Source of the DNA: Sphingopyxis flava
GTDB taxonomy: Bacteria > Pseudomonadota > Alphaproteobacteria > Sphingomonadales > Sphingomonadaceae
Assembly: GCF_900168005.1 (NCBI RefSeq)
Contig: NZ_FUYP01000007.1
Span: forward strand, 62,001-126,000
Length of the DNA stretch: 64,000 nt
Reading direction: 5' to 3'
Part shown: positions 27,226 through 36,794 of the stretch, piece after piece
Position numbering within the stretch: the first letter of the stretch is position 1
Layout: each line of letters opens with the position of its first letter
Notes under the pieces: model-generated
Told to the model about the DNA's origin: nothing
Databases searched by the model: none
The model's input: the letters and a program-made list of their open reading frames with translations, nothing else
Made by a program: the position numbers and the translations under genes

Positions 27226-29877
27226 ATGACTTTGCGCAACCTTTTGCTGGGCGCCACCATGCTTTGCGCCGCAACGCCCCCTGCTTTCGCTTTCGCCCAG
27301 GACAGCGCCCCCGCCGGCGACGCCGCGGCGCCCGCCGATACGGTCGATACCGTCGATTATGGGAACGACATCATCGTTACCGCCTCGAAGCGGTCGCAGA
27401 CGCTGCAGGACACGCCGGTCGCCGTCTCGGTGACCTCGGCTGCGGACCTTGAAAATTCGCAGATCCGCGACCTCATCGATCTGCAAAGTTCGGTCCCCAG
27501 CCTCCGCGTCGGGCAGCTTCAGTCGAGCGCCAACACCAATTTCATCATCCGCGGTTTCGGCAACGGCGCGAACAACCCGGGCATCGAGCCCTCGGTCGGC
27601 GTCTTCATCGACGGTGTTTACCGTTCGCGCTCGGCCGCCCAGATCGGCGACCTGCCGAATGTCGAGCGCATCGAGGTCCTTCGCGGTCCGCAATCGACGC
27701 TGTTCGGAAAGAATGCCTCCGCGGGGGTGATCAGCATCATTACGCGCAAACCGCAGTTCGAATTCGGCGGCTCGCTCGAGGCGAGCTATGGCAATTATGA
27801 CGCGGTTGTCATCAAGGGCGACATAACCGGACCGATCAGCGACACGATCGCTTTTTCGATCGGCGGCAATTACAACCGCCGCGACGGCTACGCGCGCGAC
27901 CTCAACCTCGACGCCGACGTCAACGATCGCAACCGCTGGGGTGTCCGCGGCCAACTGCTGTTCGAGCCGACCGACGCGCTCTCGATCCGCCTGATCGGCG
28001 ATTATGACAAGATCGACGAAAATTGCTGCATCGCCGGCAACGTCGTCGCCGGCCCGACCGTCGCGATCACCAACGCGCTGGTGGGCGGTCGCAGCGTCGA
28101 CGCGAACAACCCTTTCTCGTACGACGTCTACAACAATTTCCTGTCGACCAACCTGATCAAGAATTACGGCGGGTCGGCCCAGATTGACTATGACCTTGGC
28201 AATATGGCGCTGACCTCGATCACCGCGTACCGCGAGGTTCGTGCCGACGCCAACCAGGATTCGGACTTCACGAGCGCCGACCTCATTGGCCAGAAGTCGG
28301 ACGATACCGCGATCAACACCTTCACGCAGGAACTGCGTCTGGCGTCGGATTTCGACGGCCCGCTCAACTTCCTGGTCGGCGGCTATTATTTCCACGAGAA
28401 GATCGACCAGCACAGCCAGATCTATTTCGGCGACGACTTCCGCCCTTATGGCAATGCGCTGATCCAGACGGCCAGCGGCGGTGCCCTCAGCGTTCCGGTG
28501 CTCGAGGGCACGCTCGGCGCTCTTGAGGGCGACCCCGCGAAATATGCCGGCTCCTTCTTCCGCGCCGGCGACGGCATGGACGAATATTACCGCATGAAGA
28601 ACACCGCCTGGTCGATCTTCGGCACGGTCGACTTCGAAGTCACCGACCGCCTGACCGTCACGTTCGGCGGTAACTATACGAAGGACAAGAAAAGGTTCGC
28701 GACCGACGTCACCAGCACCGACGTCTTCTCGGGCATCGACCTCGACGCTGCCGCCTACGCGCCGTTCCGCAATACGCTGCTCTTCCAGGGCGGTCTGGCC
28801 CAGCAGGTCGGCGAAGTGCTGGGTCTGGGGCGGTCGGCAACTGCGGGTGAAATCGGTGCCTTCGCCGGTGCCAACCCGGCCGTCTTCGGTGCGATCTCGA
28901 CGGCCGTGCAGGCCTTTGCCAATGCCAACCAGAATAACCCCGCGGCAAACCCGCTGAATCCGCTGAAGGCGTTCCAGTTCCTGCCGCCGTTTCTCAATCT
29001 TCCCAACGCGGTCGAACCCGGCAAGACCAACGACAGCGACTTCGCGTGGAGCGCGCGCGCGGCCTATGAGCTGACCGACACGGTCAACGTCTATGCGACC
29101 TATGCGACCGGCTTCAAGGCGAGCTCGGTGAACCTGTCGCGCGACAGCCGTCCGCTGGCGTCTGACCTGCCCGCGATCCTCGCGGGCGGCCTCGGAACGC
29201 CGAACCTCGTTGCCGGCACGCGCTTTGCCGGTCCTGAAGAATCCGAAGTCTATGAATTCGGGCTCAAGGGTCAGTGGTCCGTCGCGGCCGTCAACCTCGC
29301 GGTGTTCAAGCAGTCGATCAAGGGCTTCCAGTCGAACATCTTCACCGGCACCGGCTTCGCGCTCGCCAATGCGGGCAAGCAGTCCACCTGGGGCGTCGAG
29401 TTCGACGGGTCGGTGCGTCCGGTCGACGGGCTCAACCTCACGCTCGCGGTGACCTGGCTCGACCCCAAGTACGACAGTTTCACCGGTTCGGCCTTCGGCG
29501 ATATTTCGGGTACCAAGCCTTCGGGCATTCCCGAGCTGTCGGCGGCGATGGGGGCGACCTATACCGCCCGGGTCGGCAACGGAAACCGAGCCATCTTCCA
29601 CGTCGACTATCTTTACGAAAGCCCGACGCGCCTGGTCGACGGCCTGCAGGGCTTCCCGGCTGGATTCTCCGACCAGTTCAAGCGTGAGGTGAACCAGCTC
29701 AACGCGTCGTTCACCTTCGCACTGAACAACGGGCTCGAGCTCGGTGTCTGGGGCCGCAACCTCACCAATGCGCGCTATCTGACGACGATCTTCCCCGCTG
29801 TCGCCCAGTCGGGCAGCGTTTCGGGTTATCCCAACCAGCCGCGCACCTATGGTGTGACCGGTCGCTTCAAATTCTGA
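27226..29877 (+). CDS. TonB-dependent receptor
   Basis: 883 residues from ATG 27226, GGAGAG upstream. Signal peptide (LLLGATMLCAATPPAFAFAQ), TonB box-like DIIVTASKR, plug domain with NTNFIIRGFG, VGVFIDGVYRSR and VEVLRGPQ.TLFGKNA.AGVISIITRKP, then a long barrel ending GVTGRFKF. It imports a large substrate across the outer membrane at the expense of the TonB system. It lies 234 bases after the sulfatase on the same strand and converges with the next receptor on a shared terminator. Substrate unknown; sphingomonads have many such paralogues. Confidence 0.92.
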   Translation: MTLRNLLLGATMLCAATPPAFAFAQDSAPAGDAAAPADTVDTVDYGNDIIVTASKRSQTLQDTPVAVSVTSAADLENSQIRDLIDLQSSVPSLRVGQLQSSANTNFIIRGFGNGANNPGIEPSVGVFIDGVYRSRSAAQIGDLPNVERIEVLRGPQSTLFGKNASAGVISIITRKPQFEFGGSLEASYGNYDAVVIKGDITGPISDTIAFSIGGNYNRRDGYARDLNLDADVNDRNRWGVRGQLLFEPTDALSIRLIGDYDKIDENCCIAGNVVAGPTVAITNALVGGRSVDANNPFSYDVYNNFLSTNLIKNYGGSAQIDYDLGNMALTSITAYREVRADANQDSDFTSADLIGQKSDDTAINTFTQELRLASDFDGPLNFLVGGYYFHEKIDQHSQIYFGDDFRPYGNALIQTASGGALSVPVLEGTLGALEGDPAKYAGSFFRAGDGMDEYYRMKNTAWSIFGTVDFEVTDRLTVTFGGNYTKDKKRFATDVTSTDVFSGIDLDAAAYAPFRNTLLFQGGLAQQVGEVLGLGRSATAGEIGAFAGANPAVFGAISTAVQAFANANQNNPAANPLNPLKAFQFLPPFLNLPNAVEPGKTNDSDFAWSARAAYELTDTVNVYATYATGFKASSVNLSRDSRPLASDLPAILAGGLGTPNLVAGTRFAGPEESEVYEFGLKGQWSVAAVNLAVFKQSIKGFQSNIFTGTGFALANAGKQSTWGVEFDGSVRPVDGLNLTLAVTWLDPKYDSFTGSAFGDISGTKPSGIPELSAAMGATYTARVGNGNRAIFHVDYLYESPTRLVDGLQGFPAGFSDQFKREVNQLNASFTFALNNGLELGVWGRNLTNARYLTTIFPAVAQSGSVSGYPNQPRTYGVTGRFKF

Positions 29878-29925
29878 TGGCAACGGGCGGCGACCCTTCG
29901 CTGCCCATCGTCAAGGCAAAGAAAA

Positions 29926-29962
29926 ACCCCGGTCCCTCCGTCGAGGGGCCGGGGTCTTTCTT
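29926..29962. terminator. Bidirectional terminator between convergent TonB receptors
   Basis: CCCCGGTCCCTC (29927-29938) pairs with GAGGGGCCGGGG (29943-29954) with one G-T pair and a 4-base loop. It has AAAAA on the left and TCTTTCTTT on the right, so it can end transcripts from both sides. Confidence 0.88.
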
Positions 29963-29980
29963 TGGGGCTGTCCCTTCAGA

Positions 29981-32974
29981 TCAGAAGCGCACCCCCGCCG
30001 CGATGCCGTAGCGCCGCGGTTCGAGCGTGAAGATGTTGGTGTAGTTACCCGACGACTGGTCGGTGATGTAAAGGCCGGTGACGCTGTTCGCGTCGAAGAT
30101 GTTCTGGATGAACCCCTTCACGAACCATTTGTCGTCGGCCCCATTCAGCTGCAGCTGCGCATTGACCTGGGCATAGCCTTTGATCTTATTGACGTTGCCG
30201 TTGAAGATGCTGCCGTAGCTGTCGCCCGTGTAAGCAAGGTCGAAGCGCGGGACGAGGGTCATGTCGCCCAGATGCGCGGTATATTGGATGCCCGCGCTGA
30301 ACTTGTAATTCGGCGCCTGCGGCAGCTTGTTGCCATTGATATTGACGGGAATGCCGGCCGAGAAATAGTCGATACCCCCAAACAAGGCCGGATCGAGATC
30401 GCCCGCTGCGAAGGCGCCGCTCGCAGCCGCTTCCAATATGCCGCAAACGCTATATGCGCCGGTCGAGGCGATCCCGCTGTTGGCCCCGAAGCCGGTCGTT
30501 CCCTGCAGCCCCGCACCCGGACGGATGTCATTGCCGTTGTAGACGCCGTTCTGGTCAAGATCGATGCCACTGTTGATCACCGCATTGACCGTGTTCACAA
30601 AGGCATTGACCCCCGCGGCATTGCCGGACGATGAGCCCACCGCGCAGTTGGCGGCGTTGGTGATGTCCTTGATGATGACCGCATCGCTGCGGCCGCCGCC
30701 AAAGTCACGCGGGTTGCTGGTGAACTTGTCGCTCGACACCTTGGTGTGCAGATAGCTGAAGCCCAGGTTGACGACCCAGTCAGGATCGGGCCGGATCATG
30801 GCTTCGGCCTCGAAGCCGTAGATGTCGGCGTCGACATTATCGTTGACCGCAGTGCGGGCGACAATCTTGCTGAGCTGCAGATCCTTGTACTTGTAATAGA
30901 AGGCCGTGAGGTTGAGCTGCAGCGCGCCATTGCCAAAGGCGTTCTTCGACCCGATTTCAAAAGCGTCGACCTGCTCGGGCGAGAAGGATTCCGGCACCGC
31001 GAACACGGGTTGCAGTGGCGGGTTGATGCCGCCTGATTTGTAGCCGCGTGAGTAGGAGGCGTAGAGGAGATTGTCCTCGGTCACCTTGAAGTCGATCACC
31101 GCGCGGCCGGTCCATTCGTTGAACTTGACCGTGCGGCCCTGGATGATCTGGTTTCCGGGCGTGCCGGGGTCGGCATCGAAGCTCCCCACGAACGGTGAAT
31201 CGAACGCGGTGCCGGTCTGTCCGAAGGGCACGAGGAAGCTCGCAAGCGTCGAGCGCGCGAGCACGCTCTTCTTGTCATTGTTGTAGCGCAGGCCGGCGGT
31301 CAGTTTCAGCCGGTCGTTCACCTCGAAATAGGCTTCGCCGAAGAGACCGTAGGATTTGATCTTCAAATCGTCGGTGTTGTTGCGGAAGAAGGGCGTGCCG
31401 AGATAGGAGGGCGGCAGCCCGGCCGCATAGGCGCTGAACGCTCCGAGGACACCCGTCAGATAGTCGATCGGGAAGGCGTTCACATAATAGCTGTTCTCGG
31501 TCAGGTGATAGTTGGCATAGATGCCGCCGAGCAGGAAGTTGAACGGCCCATCGAGGTCGCTGGTCAGGATCGCCTCGGTCGACCAGCTGCTATTATACTG
31601 GTTTGACCGATCGAACTGGAGCGATTGGTCGGAACAGATGCTATTGCCGCCAAAGCTGCCGAAGCCCGCATCATCCGAAAGCGAGGTGCACAGCTGTCCG
31701 GTCGGCCCGTTAGGGATGATCGATGCCGCCACCGGCGCGAGATAGGCCGAGATACCGGGAATGAGACCGTCGAGCGCTCCGCTTGCACCCAGTTGAAGGA
31801 AATTGAGGCCGCTCGCATAGAGCGACCGGTCGCCGACATTGCTGTTATAGTCCTGCTGGGCTTCGAGCTTCACCTTCTGATACTGACCTGAGACCTGCAG
31901 CGAGACGGGGCCGAAATTATGTTCGATCTGGCCCTGCAGGATGAGCTCGCTGGTGAAATAGCTCGGCGTATAGGCGGTGTTCACGACCCGGGAATCGGCC
32001 GGAATCGTCGTATTGGCGTAGACATCGGGACCATAGAGGCTGCCGAGCGCGAAAATCGTCGGGATGCCGCGGATTGCCAGGAACTCGCGTGACGTCAGCG
32101 CCGCGGTAAAGGTTGCGTTGCCATTGAACGGCGAATTGTCGAGCCGGGTGTTGAGGCAGCCCAGAATACCGGTCGGGTCGCGCTGGCAAAGCTGCTTCTG
32201 GATGCGGGTGCGCTTGTCCTTTTCGCGGAAATAGGACGCCATCAGGTCGATCGTCGTGTCAGGGGTCGCCTCCCAGCGCAGCGAGCCGCGCACCGAATAG
32301 AGGTCGCGGTCATCGATACGGGTGTTGAGGAACGTGTTCTTCGTATAGCCGTCCCGATTGAGATAGATGCCGGCGACGCGAAAACCCGCGGTGTCACCCA
32401 GCGGGATGTTGATCATCGCCTTGCCCTTCATCGAGTCATAATTGCCATATTCGGCTTCGGCCGACCCTTCGAAGGTTCCGAGCCTCGGCTTGGCGGTGAT
32501 GACGTTCACCACGCCCGAGGTTGCGTTACGGCCGAACAATGTGCCTTGTGGGCCGCGCAGCACTTCGACGCGCTCAAGATCGAAGAATTCGGTTTCGAAA
32601 AGGCGGGTCGAAAAGAGCGGGTCGCCGTTGAGATGGATAGCCGTCGCGCTGTCGCAGGTTGTGCCGACGCAAAGGTCGCCGATGCCGCGGATGGTGAAGC
32701 TCGCGCCGGTGAAGTTGGTCTTGGTGAAGGTAACATTCGGCAGCGTCAGTTGCAGGTCAGACGGTGTCTTGATCTGCTGCGCCTCCAGCGCTTCGGACGA
32801 AAAGGCGCTGACGGCGATCGGCACGTCCTGCAGACGTTCCGACTGGCGCTGCGCGGTTACGACGATCTCGCCGCCGAATGCATCGCGCGTATCATTGTTC
32901 GAATCCTGGGCAAACGCCGGTGTCGTAACCGCCATCGCCAGTACCGAGGTTCCGATCAGTGCCTTGAACTTCAT
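29981..32974 (-). CDS. TonB-dependent receptor
   Basis: 997 residues. Signal peptide MKFKALIGTSVLAMAVTTPAFAQ, TonB-box-like EIVVTAQRQSERLQDVPIAVS, plug motifs SFTIRGIG, VEVLRGPQGTLFGRNATSGVVNVITAKP, a long barrel with several Cys-containing extracellular loops (for example QLCQRDPTGILGC) and C-terminal RRYGIAAGVRF. Same subfamily as sphingomonad receptors for complex carbohydrates, siderophores or aromatic compounds. Convergent with the other receptor; its 5' side faces a decayed region. Substrate not predictable. Confidence 0.92.
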   Translation of the reverse strand: MKFKALIGTSVLAMAVTTPAFAQDSNNDTRDAFGGEIVVTAQRQSERLQDVPIAVSAFSSEALEAQQIKTPSDLQLTLPNVTFTKTNFTGASFTIRGIGDLCVGTTCDSATAIHLNGDPLFSTRLFETEFFDLERVEVLRGPQGTLFGRNATSGVVNVITAKPRLGTFEGSAEAEYGNYDSMKGKAMINIPLGDTAGFRVAGIYLNRDGYTKNTFLNTRIDDRDLYSVRGSLRWEATPDTTIDLMASYFREKDKRTRIQKQLCQRDPTGILGCLNTRLDNSPFNGNATFTAALTSREFLAIRGIPTIFALGSLYGPDVYANTTIPADSRVVNTAYTPSYFTSELILQGQIEHNFGPVSLQVSGQYQKVKLEAQQDYNSNVGDRSLYASGLNFLQLGASGALDGLIPGISAYLAPVAASIIPNGPTGQLCTSLSDDAGFGSFGGNSICSDQSLQFDRSNQYNSSWSTEAILTSDLDGPFNFLLGGIYANYHLTENSYYVNAFPIDYLTGVLGAFSAYAAGLPPSYLGTPFFRNNTDDLKIKSYGLFGEAYFEVNDRLKLTAGLRYNNDKKSVLARSTLASFLVPFGQTGTAFDSPFVGSFDADPGTPGNQIIQGRTVKFNEWTGRAVIDFKVTEDNLLYASYSRGYKSGGINPPLQPVFAVPESFSPEQVDAFEIGSKNAFGNGALQLNLTAFYYKYKDLQLSKIVARTAVNDNVDADIYGFEAEAMIRPDPDWVVNLGFSYLHTKVSSDKFTSNPRDFGGGRSDAVIIKDITNAANCAVGSSSGNAAGVNAFVNTVNAVINSGIDLDQNGVYNGNDIRPGAGLQGTTGFGANSGIASTGAYSVCGILEAAASGAFAAGDLDPALFGGIDYFSAGIPVNINGNKLPQAPNYKFSAGIQYTAHLGDMTLVPRFDLAYTGDSYGSIFNGNVNKIKGYAQVNAQLQLNGADDKWFVKGFIQNIFDANSVTGLYITDQSSGNYTNIFTLEPRRYGIAAGVRF

Positions 32975-33299
32975 CTATTGCCTCCCTTTTTCAATCCCGC
33001 GAGGTGCAGGACCGCCCAACGTCAATTTGTGGTAAGGGGAAGGGGCGTGACCGGGCACAGCAAAGCGCACCGGATCCGTTCGACCCGGTGTTGGCCTATA
33101 TCCCACCTGCCAGCTAAGCTGGTCATCGTCCTCTCCCACCGGCGTCGGGGAATACGCCGGCCTCTCCGGATTACGGCCCGCTTGGGCGAGCTCTGTAATG
33201 CGTCAAAGGTGCGCCGAGTTTACGAAAGCGTCAAGTCACTTGTTCGCCAAGGTAAAGAGGCAGAATATCGCGCAACTCCAACGAATAAAAAGGTCCCGA
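32975..33299. other. Intergenic stretch upstream of the 997-residue receptor
   Basis: No gene is supported. The minus strand carries the receptor promoter region; CTTGACGC-like and TTTGACGC-like boxes occur around 33190-33235 but without a clear -10 partner. Short ORFs here look like random open frames. Confidence 0.4.
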
Positions 33300-33480
33300 T
33301 TCCGCAACGTAAACTTGCCCTGAGGGCCGAAATTCTTGTGCTCCCGGCCTTGCGCAAGGGCGCCGATTGGGCCGGTATGTGCGACATGAAAGCAACAGTA
33401 AAATGGGGGCAGCCACGCAGGCTGTGGGCCTCGGTGACGATGGCCAGGTCGCGATTTTTCCGGAACAGGCCGCACGGGAC
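33300..33480 (+). repeat. Degenerate partial copy of the folE upstream region and N-terminus
   Basis: From 33300 the sequence matches 34632 onward: 23 identical bases, then about 75 more at high similarity. After that ATG 33403 opens MGAATQAVGLGDDGQVAIFPEQAARDL, which aligns with folE residues VELGEDGKIAVPDHVAEAVRTL. The similarity then fades. It looks like the 5' end of an old folE-like copy that decayed. Confidence 0.6.
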
Positions 33481-33751
33481 CTCGCATCGAAGGGCCGCCT
33501 CGCTTCTGCAGGGACGAGGTCGCAGAACACCGGATGCGCGCGAAGGTGCCTTGCACCTCCGGAAACCTGTCGTGAACTCATTGGATGGATTGCGGGAGCA
33601 GCGGCTCGCAGTCGGCGGCCACAATGGTAGTATGAGCGAGCAATTCGGGCGCGAAACTGATCGGTGGGAGCGGGGCGTCGACGGCGGATTGACATGGACC
33701 TGACCGAGCAGATGGCGCCCCCGCGCCCTTCGGCGGCCCTCCGCTGTCCGG

Positions 33752-34085
33752 TTAGCTTTCCTGGGCCTGTACCAGATAATTTTCTCGCAGCACATGTTTG
33801 CGGATCTTGCCCGAGGGATCGCGCTCCAGCCTCGCCACGCTGACAATGTGCCGCGGAACCTTGTAGCTCGCGATGGCCTTGCGAAGTTCGCCCCGCAGGG
33901 CTTCGCCATCGAGGCGGTCCCCCACCACAACGGCGACCAGCGCCTCGCCGAACTCCGGGTCGGGAATGCCGAAGGCTGCGCAATCTTCGATGCCCGGTAA
34001 GGAGAAGAGCGCCTTTTCCACTTCCGCAGGATAGATATTGACGCCGCCGGATACGACCATGTCGCGGGCTCGGCCCGCTCGGCTC
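33752..34085 (-). pseudogene. Acyl-CoA synthetase C-terminal remnant
   Basis: The minus strand encodes the whole C-terminal domain of an AMP-forming acyl-CoA synthetase: ARDMVVSGGVNIYPAEVEKAL, GIEDCAAFGIPDPEFGEALVAVVV, IASYKVPRHI and PSGKIRKHVLRENY, including the catalytic Lys of the PSGKI.K motif. Upstream of about 34085 the similarity stops abruptly; the roughly 400-residue adenylation domain is missing. The break point coincides with the truncated 5' end of the MaoC remnant on the other strand. It is not functional. Confidence 0.8.
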
Positions 34086-34250
34086 GCGTCGATGTCCTGC
34101 CGGTTCACGGCCCCCGTTTTCCCGGGAGAAGAACTCGAGGTGCACATCTGGCTGGCGGGGAGCGACGCGCTTTCCTTCCGGGTCATGGTACCCGCCCGCG
34201 CCCTGGTGGTCATCGACCGCGGGCACGCACGGATTGCTCCGCCGGCATAG
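34086..34250 (+). pseudogene. MaoC-like hydratase C-terminal remnant
   Basis: The plus strand encodes MSCRFTAPVFPGEELEVHIW..GSDALSFRVMVPARALVVIDRGHARI, the C-terminal strands of a MaoC-type hotdog enoyl-CoA hydratase or related protein, ending at TAG 34248-34250. The N-terminal part and start are absent. Together with the acyl-CoA synthetase remnant it implies that two divergently transcribed lipid genes lost both their 5' ends in one deletion. Confidence 0.65.
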
Positions 34251-34742
34251 CCCGCCCGTCGTCCATCGCAGGGTGCGGGCACGCATCGCCTTCCCATGGC
34301 TGCAGGCTTCAAAGATGACGAAAAAGGGCAATCGAACGGTAACGATGGCGGGCGCATATGGGCCGGTCCTGGAGACCGGTCGGGCCGCGGGCTGGCAAAG
34401 CCCGCAGGCCGTTCGCCATCTGGTTTCCTGTGCCGCGACGATTGTGCACGCGCAATGCCGGCTCCAGGGCCGAGACAAGCGTTCTTCAGCAGCGTTATGA
34501 TGGGATTACCGCCGCGGTGCGGTTCCCCTGCCGGCGGCGCGGGACTTCAGGTGCCAAGGCGTTCCCCGCCGATCGTGAGCCGCCGAAAGACGAGAGTATC
34601 GCGGGGCTCCAAAAGATCAGATTTGCGATTTTTCCGCAACGTAAACTTGCCCTGCTGGTCGAATTTCTTGTGGTCCTGGCCTTGCGCAACGCGCCGATTG
34701 GGCCGACATGTGCCGCATGAATGCAACAGGGAAAGCGGGGTA
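34251..34742 (+). promoter_or_regulatory. folE upstream region, with the second copy of the 33.3-kb repeat
   Basis: No gene is seen from 34251 to the folE start. The segment 34632-34742 (TTCCGCAACGTAAACTTGCC onward) is the partner of 33300-33400 and precedes the intact folE, so it probably holds the folE promoter and leader. A weak AAAGCGGGG serves as RBS at 34731-34739. I see no riboswitch I can name. Confidence 0.5.
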
Positions 34743-35342
34743 ATGATAGAGGATGTCGAACTGGGTGAGGATGGCAAGATCGCCGTTCCGGATCACGTCG
34801 CAGAGGCTGTTCGCACGCTGATCGAATGGGCCGGCGACGATCCCACGCGCGAAGGATTGTTTGATACCCCGAAGCGCGTCGCGCGCGCGTGGAAGGAATA
34901 TTGCCAGGGCTATGGCGAGGACCCCTCGGCCCATTTGTCGCGCACGTTCCAGGAAGTCGGCGGCTATGACGAGATCGTCCTGCTTCGCGATATACCGTTC
35001 CAGTCGCACTGCGAACATCATATGGCGCCGATCACCGGCAAGGCGTCGATCGCTTACCTGCCCAAGGACCGCGTCGTCGGCATTTCCAAGCTCGCACGCG
35101 TCCTCAATGGCTTTGCAAAGCGGCTGCAGGTGCAGGAGCGGCTGACCGCAGAGGTCGCGCAGTGCATCTGGGAAAATCTTCATCCGCAAGGCGTTGCCGT
35201 CGTGATCGAAGCGCAGCACGGCTGCATGACCGGCCGCGGCGTTCGCACGCCCGGGGTTGGCATGGTCACCAGCCGTCTCCTCGGCTGCTTCCTCGATGAC
35301 GAGCGCAGCCGCAAGGAAGTGCTGAGCTTGATGGGCTATTGA
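34743..35342 (+). CDS. folE: GTP cyclohydrolase I
   Basis: 199 residues from ATG 34743. All family marks are present: the DDPTREGLFDTPKRVARAW segment, zinc-binding Cys and His in S-H-C90-E-H-H93 and in EAQHGCMTGRGV, and GISKLARV. It converts GTP to 7,8-dihydroneopterin triphosphate, the first step of folate synthesis, in the cytoplasm. Length is usual for the homodecameric type I enzyme. The frame is open upstream to 34296 but that is the repeat region. It is single, and ends with a terminator shared with the ribosomal operon opposite. Confidence 0.95.
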   Translation: MIEDVELGEDGKIAVPDHVAEAVRTLIEWAGDDPTREGLFDTPKRVARAWKEYCQGYGEDPSAHLSRTFQEVGGYDEIVLLRDIPFQSHCEHHMAPITGKASIAYLPKDRVVGISKLARVLNGFAKRLQVQERLTAEVAQCIWENLHPQGVAVVIEAQHGCMTGRGVRTPGVGMVTSRLLGCFLDDERSRKEVLSLMGY

Positions 35343-35492
35343 GCGCCGAGGCGAGGAAGCGCGGCCCCCATCCATGGGCGGATCTTTCGGCGGCGCGCTT
35401 TGGTCGCGCCAAAGGTGTCGGCCTGATGGGCGCGGCCCGTTCAGGCCGGGCTTTGCGGCCAGAATATCTCTCCGCCCTGAGCGCAAAGAAAA

Positions 35493-35529
35493 AGGCCCCG
35501 GAAACGCAGGGTTTCCGGAGCCTTTTTTT
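35493..35529. terminator. Bidirectional terminator between folE and rplI
   Basis: AGGCCCCGGAAAC pairs with GTTTCCGGAGCCT around a short GCAG loop (35493-35523). It is flanked by AAAAA on the left and seven T on the right, serving both converging genes. Confidence 0.9.
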
Positions 35530-35549
35530 CGTCTCGCAAGAGAAGAAGC

Positions 35550-36179
35550 TTAAGCTTCTTCGCCTTCGTCGGCAGCCGGAGCTTCCTCGGCGGCGGTTTC
35601 CGACGGCGCCGCAGCGTCTTCGAACTCGTCTTCGCTGTCGGGTTCGAGCGCAACCGCAGCAGCGGCAGCCTGTTCTTCCTCGAACATGGCGGCGATGACG
35701 TCGATGCCCTGGCTCTGCATTTCAGCCTCGTCAGGCGAGCGCGCGACGTTGACGCCGACGGTCACCACGACTTCGGGGTGCAGCTTCACCTTGACGTCGA
35801 CGAGGCCGAGCGACTTGATCGGGCGCTCGAGCTCGACCATCGCCTTGGTGACGCCCTCGACGCCGTCTTCGGTCAGCGCCTCGACGATGTCGCGCACCGA
35901 AACCGAACCATAAAGCTGGCCGGTGTTCGACGCCTGGCGGATGAGGACGACCTGCTTGCCGTCGATGTCCTTGGCGCGGCCTTCGGCAGCGCCGCGCCGC
36001 TCGGCGTTGTCCGCCTCGATCTTGGCGCGATTTGCCTCGAACAGCTTCCGGTTAGCCTCGTTTGCACGAAGCGCCTTGTTGTTCGGGAGCAGATAATTGC
36101 GGGCAAAGCCGTTCTTGACGGTGACGACGTCGCCGATACCGCCCAGTTTCTCGATGCGCTCGAGCAGGATGATTTCCAT
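35550..36179 (-). CDS. rplI: 50S ribosomal protein L9
   Basis: 209 residues. The N-terminal domain has MEIILLERIEKLGGIGDVVTVKNGFARNYLLP, then the long connecting helix and the C-terminal domain (KQVVLIRQASNTGQLYGSVS..DI). About 40 acidic, Ala-rich residues extend beyond the usual end of L9 (E. coli 149), an extension common in alphaproteobacteria. It binds 23S rRNA near L1. It is the last gene of the rpsF-rpsR-rplI operon, 13 bases after rpsR. Confidence 0.96.
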   Translation of the reverse strand: MEIILLERIEKLGGIGDVVTVKNGFARNYLLPNNKALRANEANRKLFEANRAKIEADNAERRGAAEGRAKDIDGKQVVLIRQASNTGQLYGSVSVRDIVEALTEDGVEGVTKAMVELERPIKSLGLVDVKVKLHPEVVVTVGVNVARSPDEAEMQSQGIDVIAAMFEEEQAAAAAVALEPDSEDEFEDAAAPSETAAEEAPAADEGEEA

Positions 36180-36192
36180 GACGCTGCCCTCC

Positions 36193-36417
36193 TTACTTCA
36201 CGATGTAGGGGAGCAGGCCGATGTGGCGGGCGCGCTTGATCGCCTTCGCCAGCTCGCGCTGCTTCTTGGTGGACACCGCGGTGATCCGCGACGGGACGAT
36301 CTTGCCGCGCTCCGACAGATAGCCCTGGAGCAGACGAACGTCCTTGTAATCGATGACCGGCGCGTCCTTCGCGCTGAAGGGGCAGGTCTTGCGGCGACGG
36401 AAAAAGGGTCGTGCCAT
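36193..36417 (-). CDS. rpsR: 30S ribosomal protein S18
   Basis: 74 residues with the basic RRRKTCPF start, the S18 signature [50 protein letters not shown]. It binds 16S rRNA as a heterodimer with S6, which is encoded just upstream 11 bases away. Normal length, no anomaly. Confidence 0.97.
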   Translation of the reverse strand: MARPFFRRRKTCPFSAKDAPVIDYKDVRLLQGYLSERGKIVPSRITAVSTKKQRELAKAIKRARHIGLLPYIVK

Positions 36418-36428
36418 TGTGCTGTTCC

Positions 36429-36794
36429 TTATTCTTCGCCGTCGCGGTCACGGCCACGGCCGCCGCGGCGTTCCTGCTTGCGCATCATCACCGAGGGACC
36501 CTTTTCGAGTTCGTCGACCTTGATGGTGAGCCAGCGGATGATATCTTCGTTGATCGCTGCCTGACGCTCGATCTCTGCGATGGCTTCGCCCGAGACTTCG
36601 GCCGACAGCATCACATAGTGACCCTTGCGGTTCTTCTGGATCTTGTAGGCGAGCTGCTTGAGGCCCCAGGTCTCGGTCTTGTGGACCGTGCCCTTATATT
36701 CGCCAATGACGTTGGTGACGGTTTCCGCCAGCGCATCGACCTGAGCCTGGCTCAGATCCTGACGCGCAATAAAGACATGCTCGTAAAACGGCAT
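36429..36794 (-). CDS. rpsF: 30S ribosomal protein S6
   Basis: 121 residues: [43 protein letters not shown], then a basic-acid mixed tail ([12 protein letters not shown]). First gene of the operon. The 158 bases upstream (36795-36952) should carry its promoter. S6 and S18 form a heterodimer on 16S rRNA. Confidence 0.96.
   Translation of the reverse strand: MPFYEHVFIARQDLSQAQVDALAETVTNVIGEYKGTVHKTETWGLKQLAYKIQKNRKGHYVMLSAEVSGEAIAEIERQAAINEDIIRWLTIKVDELEKGPSVMMRKQERRGGRGRDRDGEE

Noticed and set aside
27082..29883. A 933-codon open frame on the minus strand opposite a TonB receptor
   Set aside because: Very Arg/Asp/Val-rich reverse image of the receptor gene, without signal peptide or motif. 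Long antisense frames are expected at this GC content. The same applies to 25231-27081 and 48079-49920.
33231..34478. A 415-codon minus-strand open frame over the decayed region
   Set aside because: It runs in a different frame from the acyl-CoA synthetase remnant and has no protein-like features of its own.
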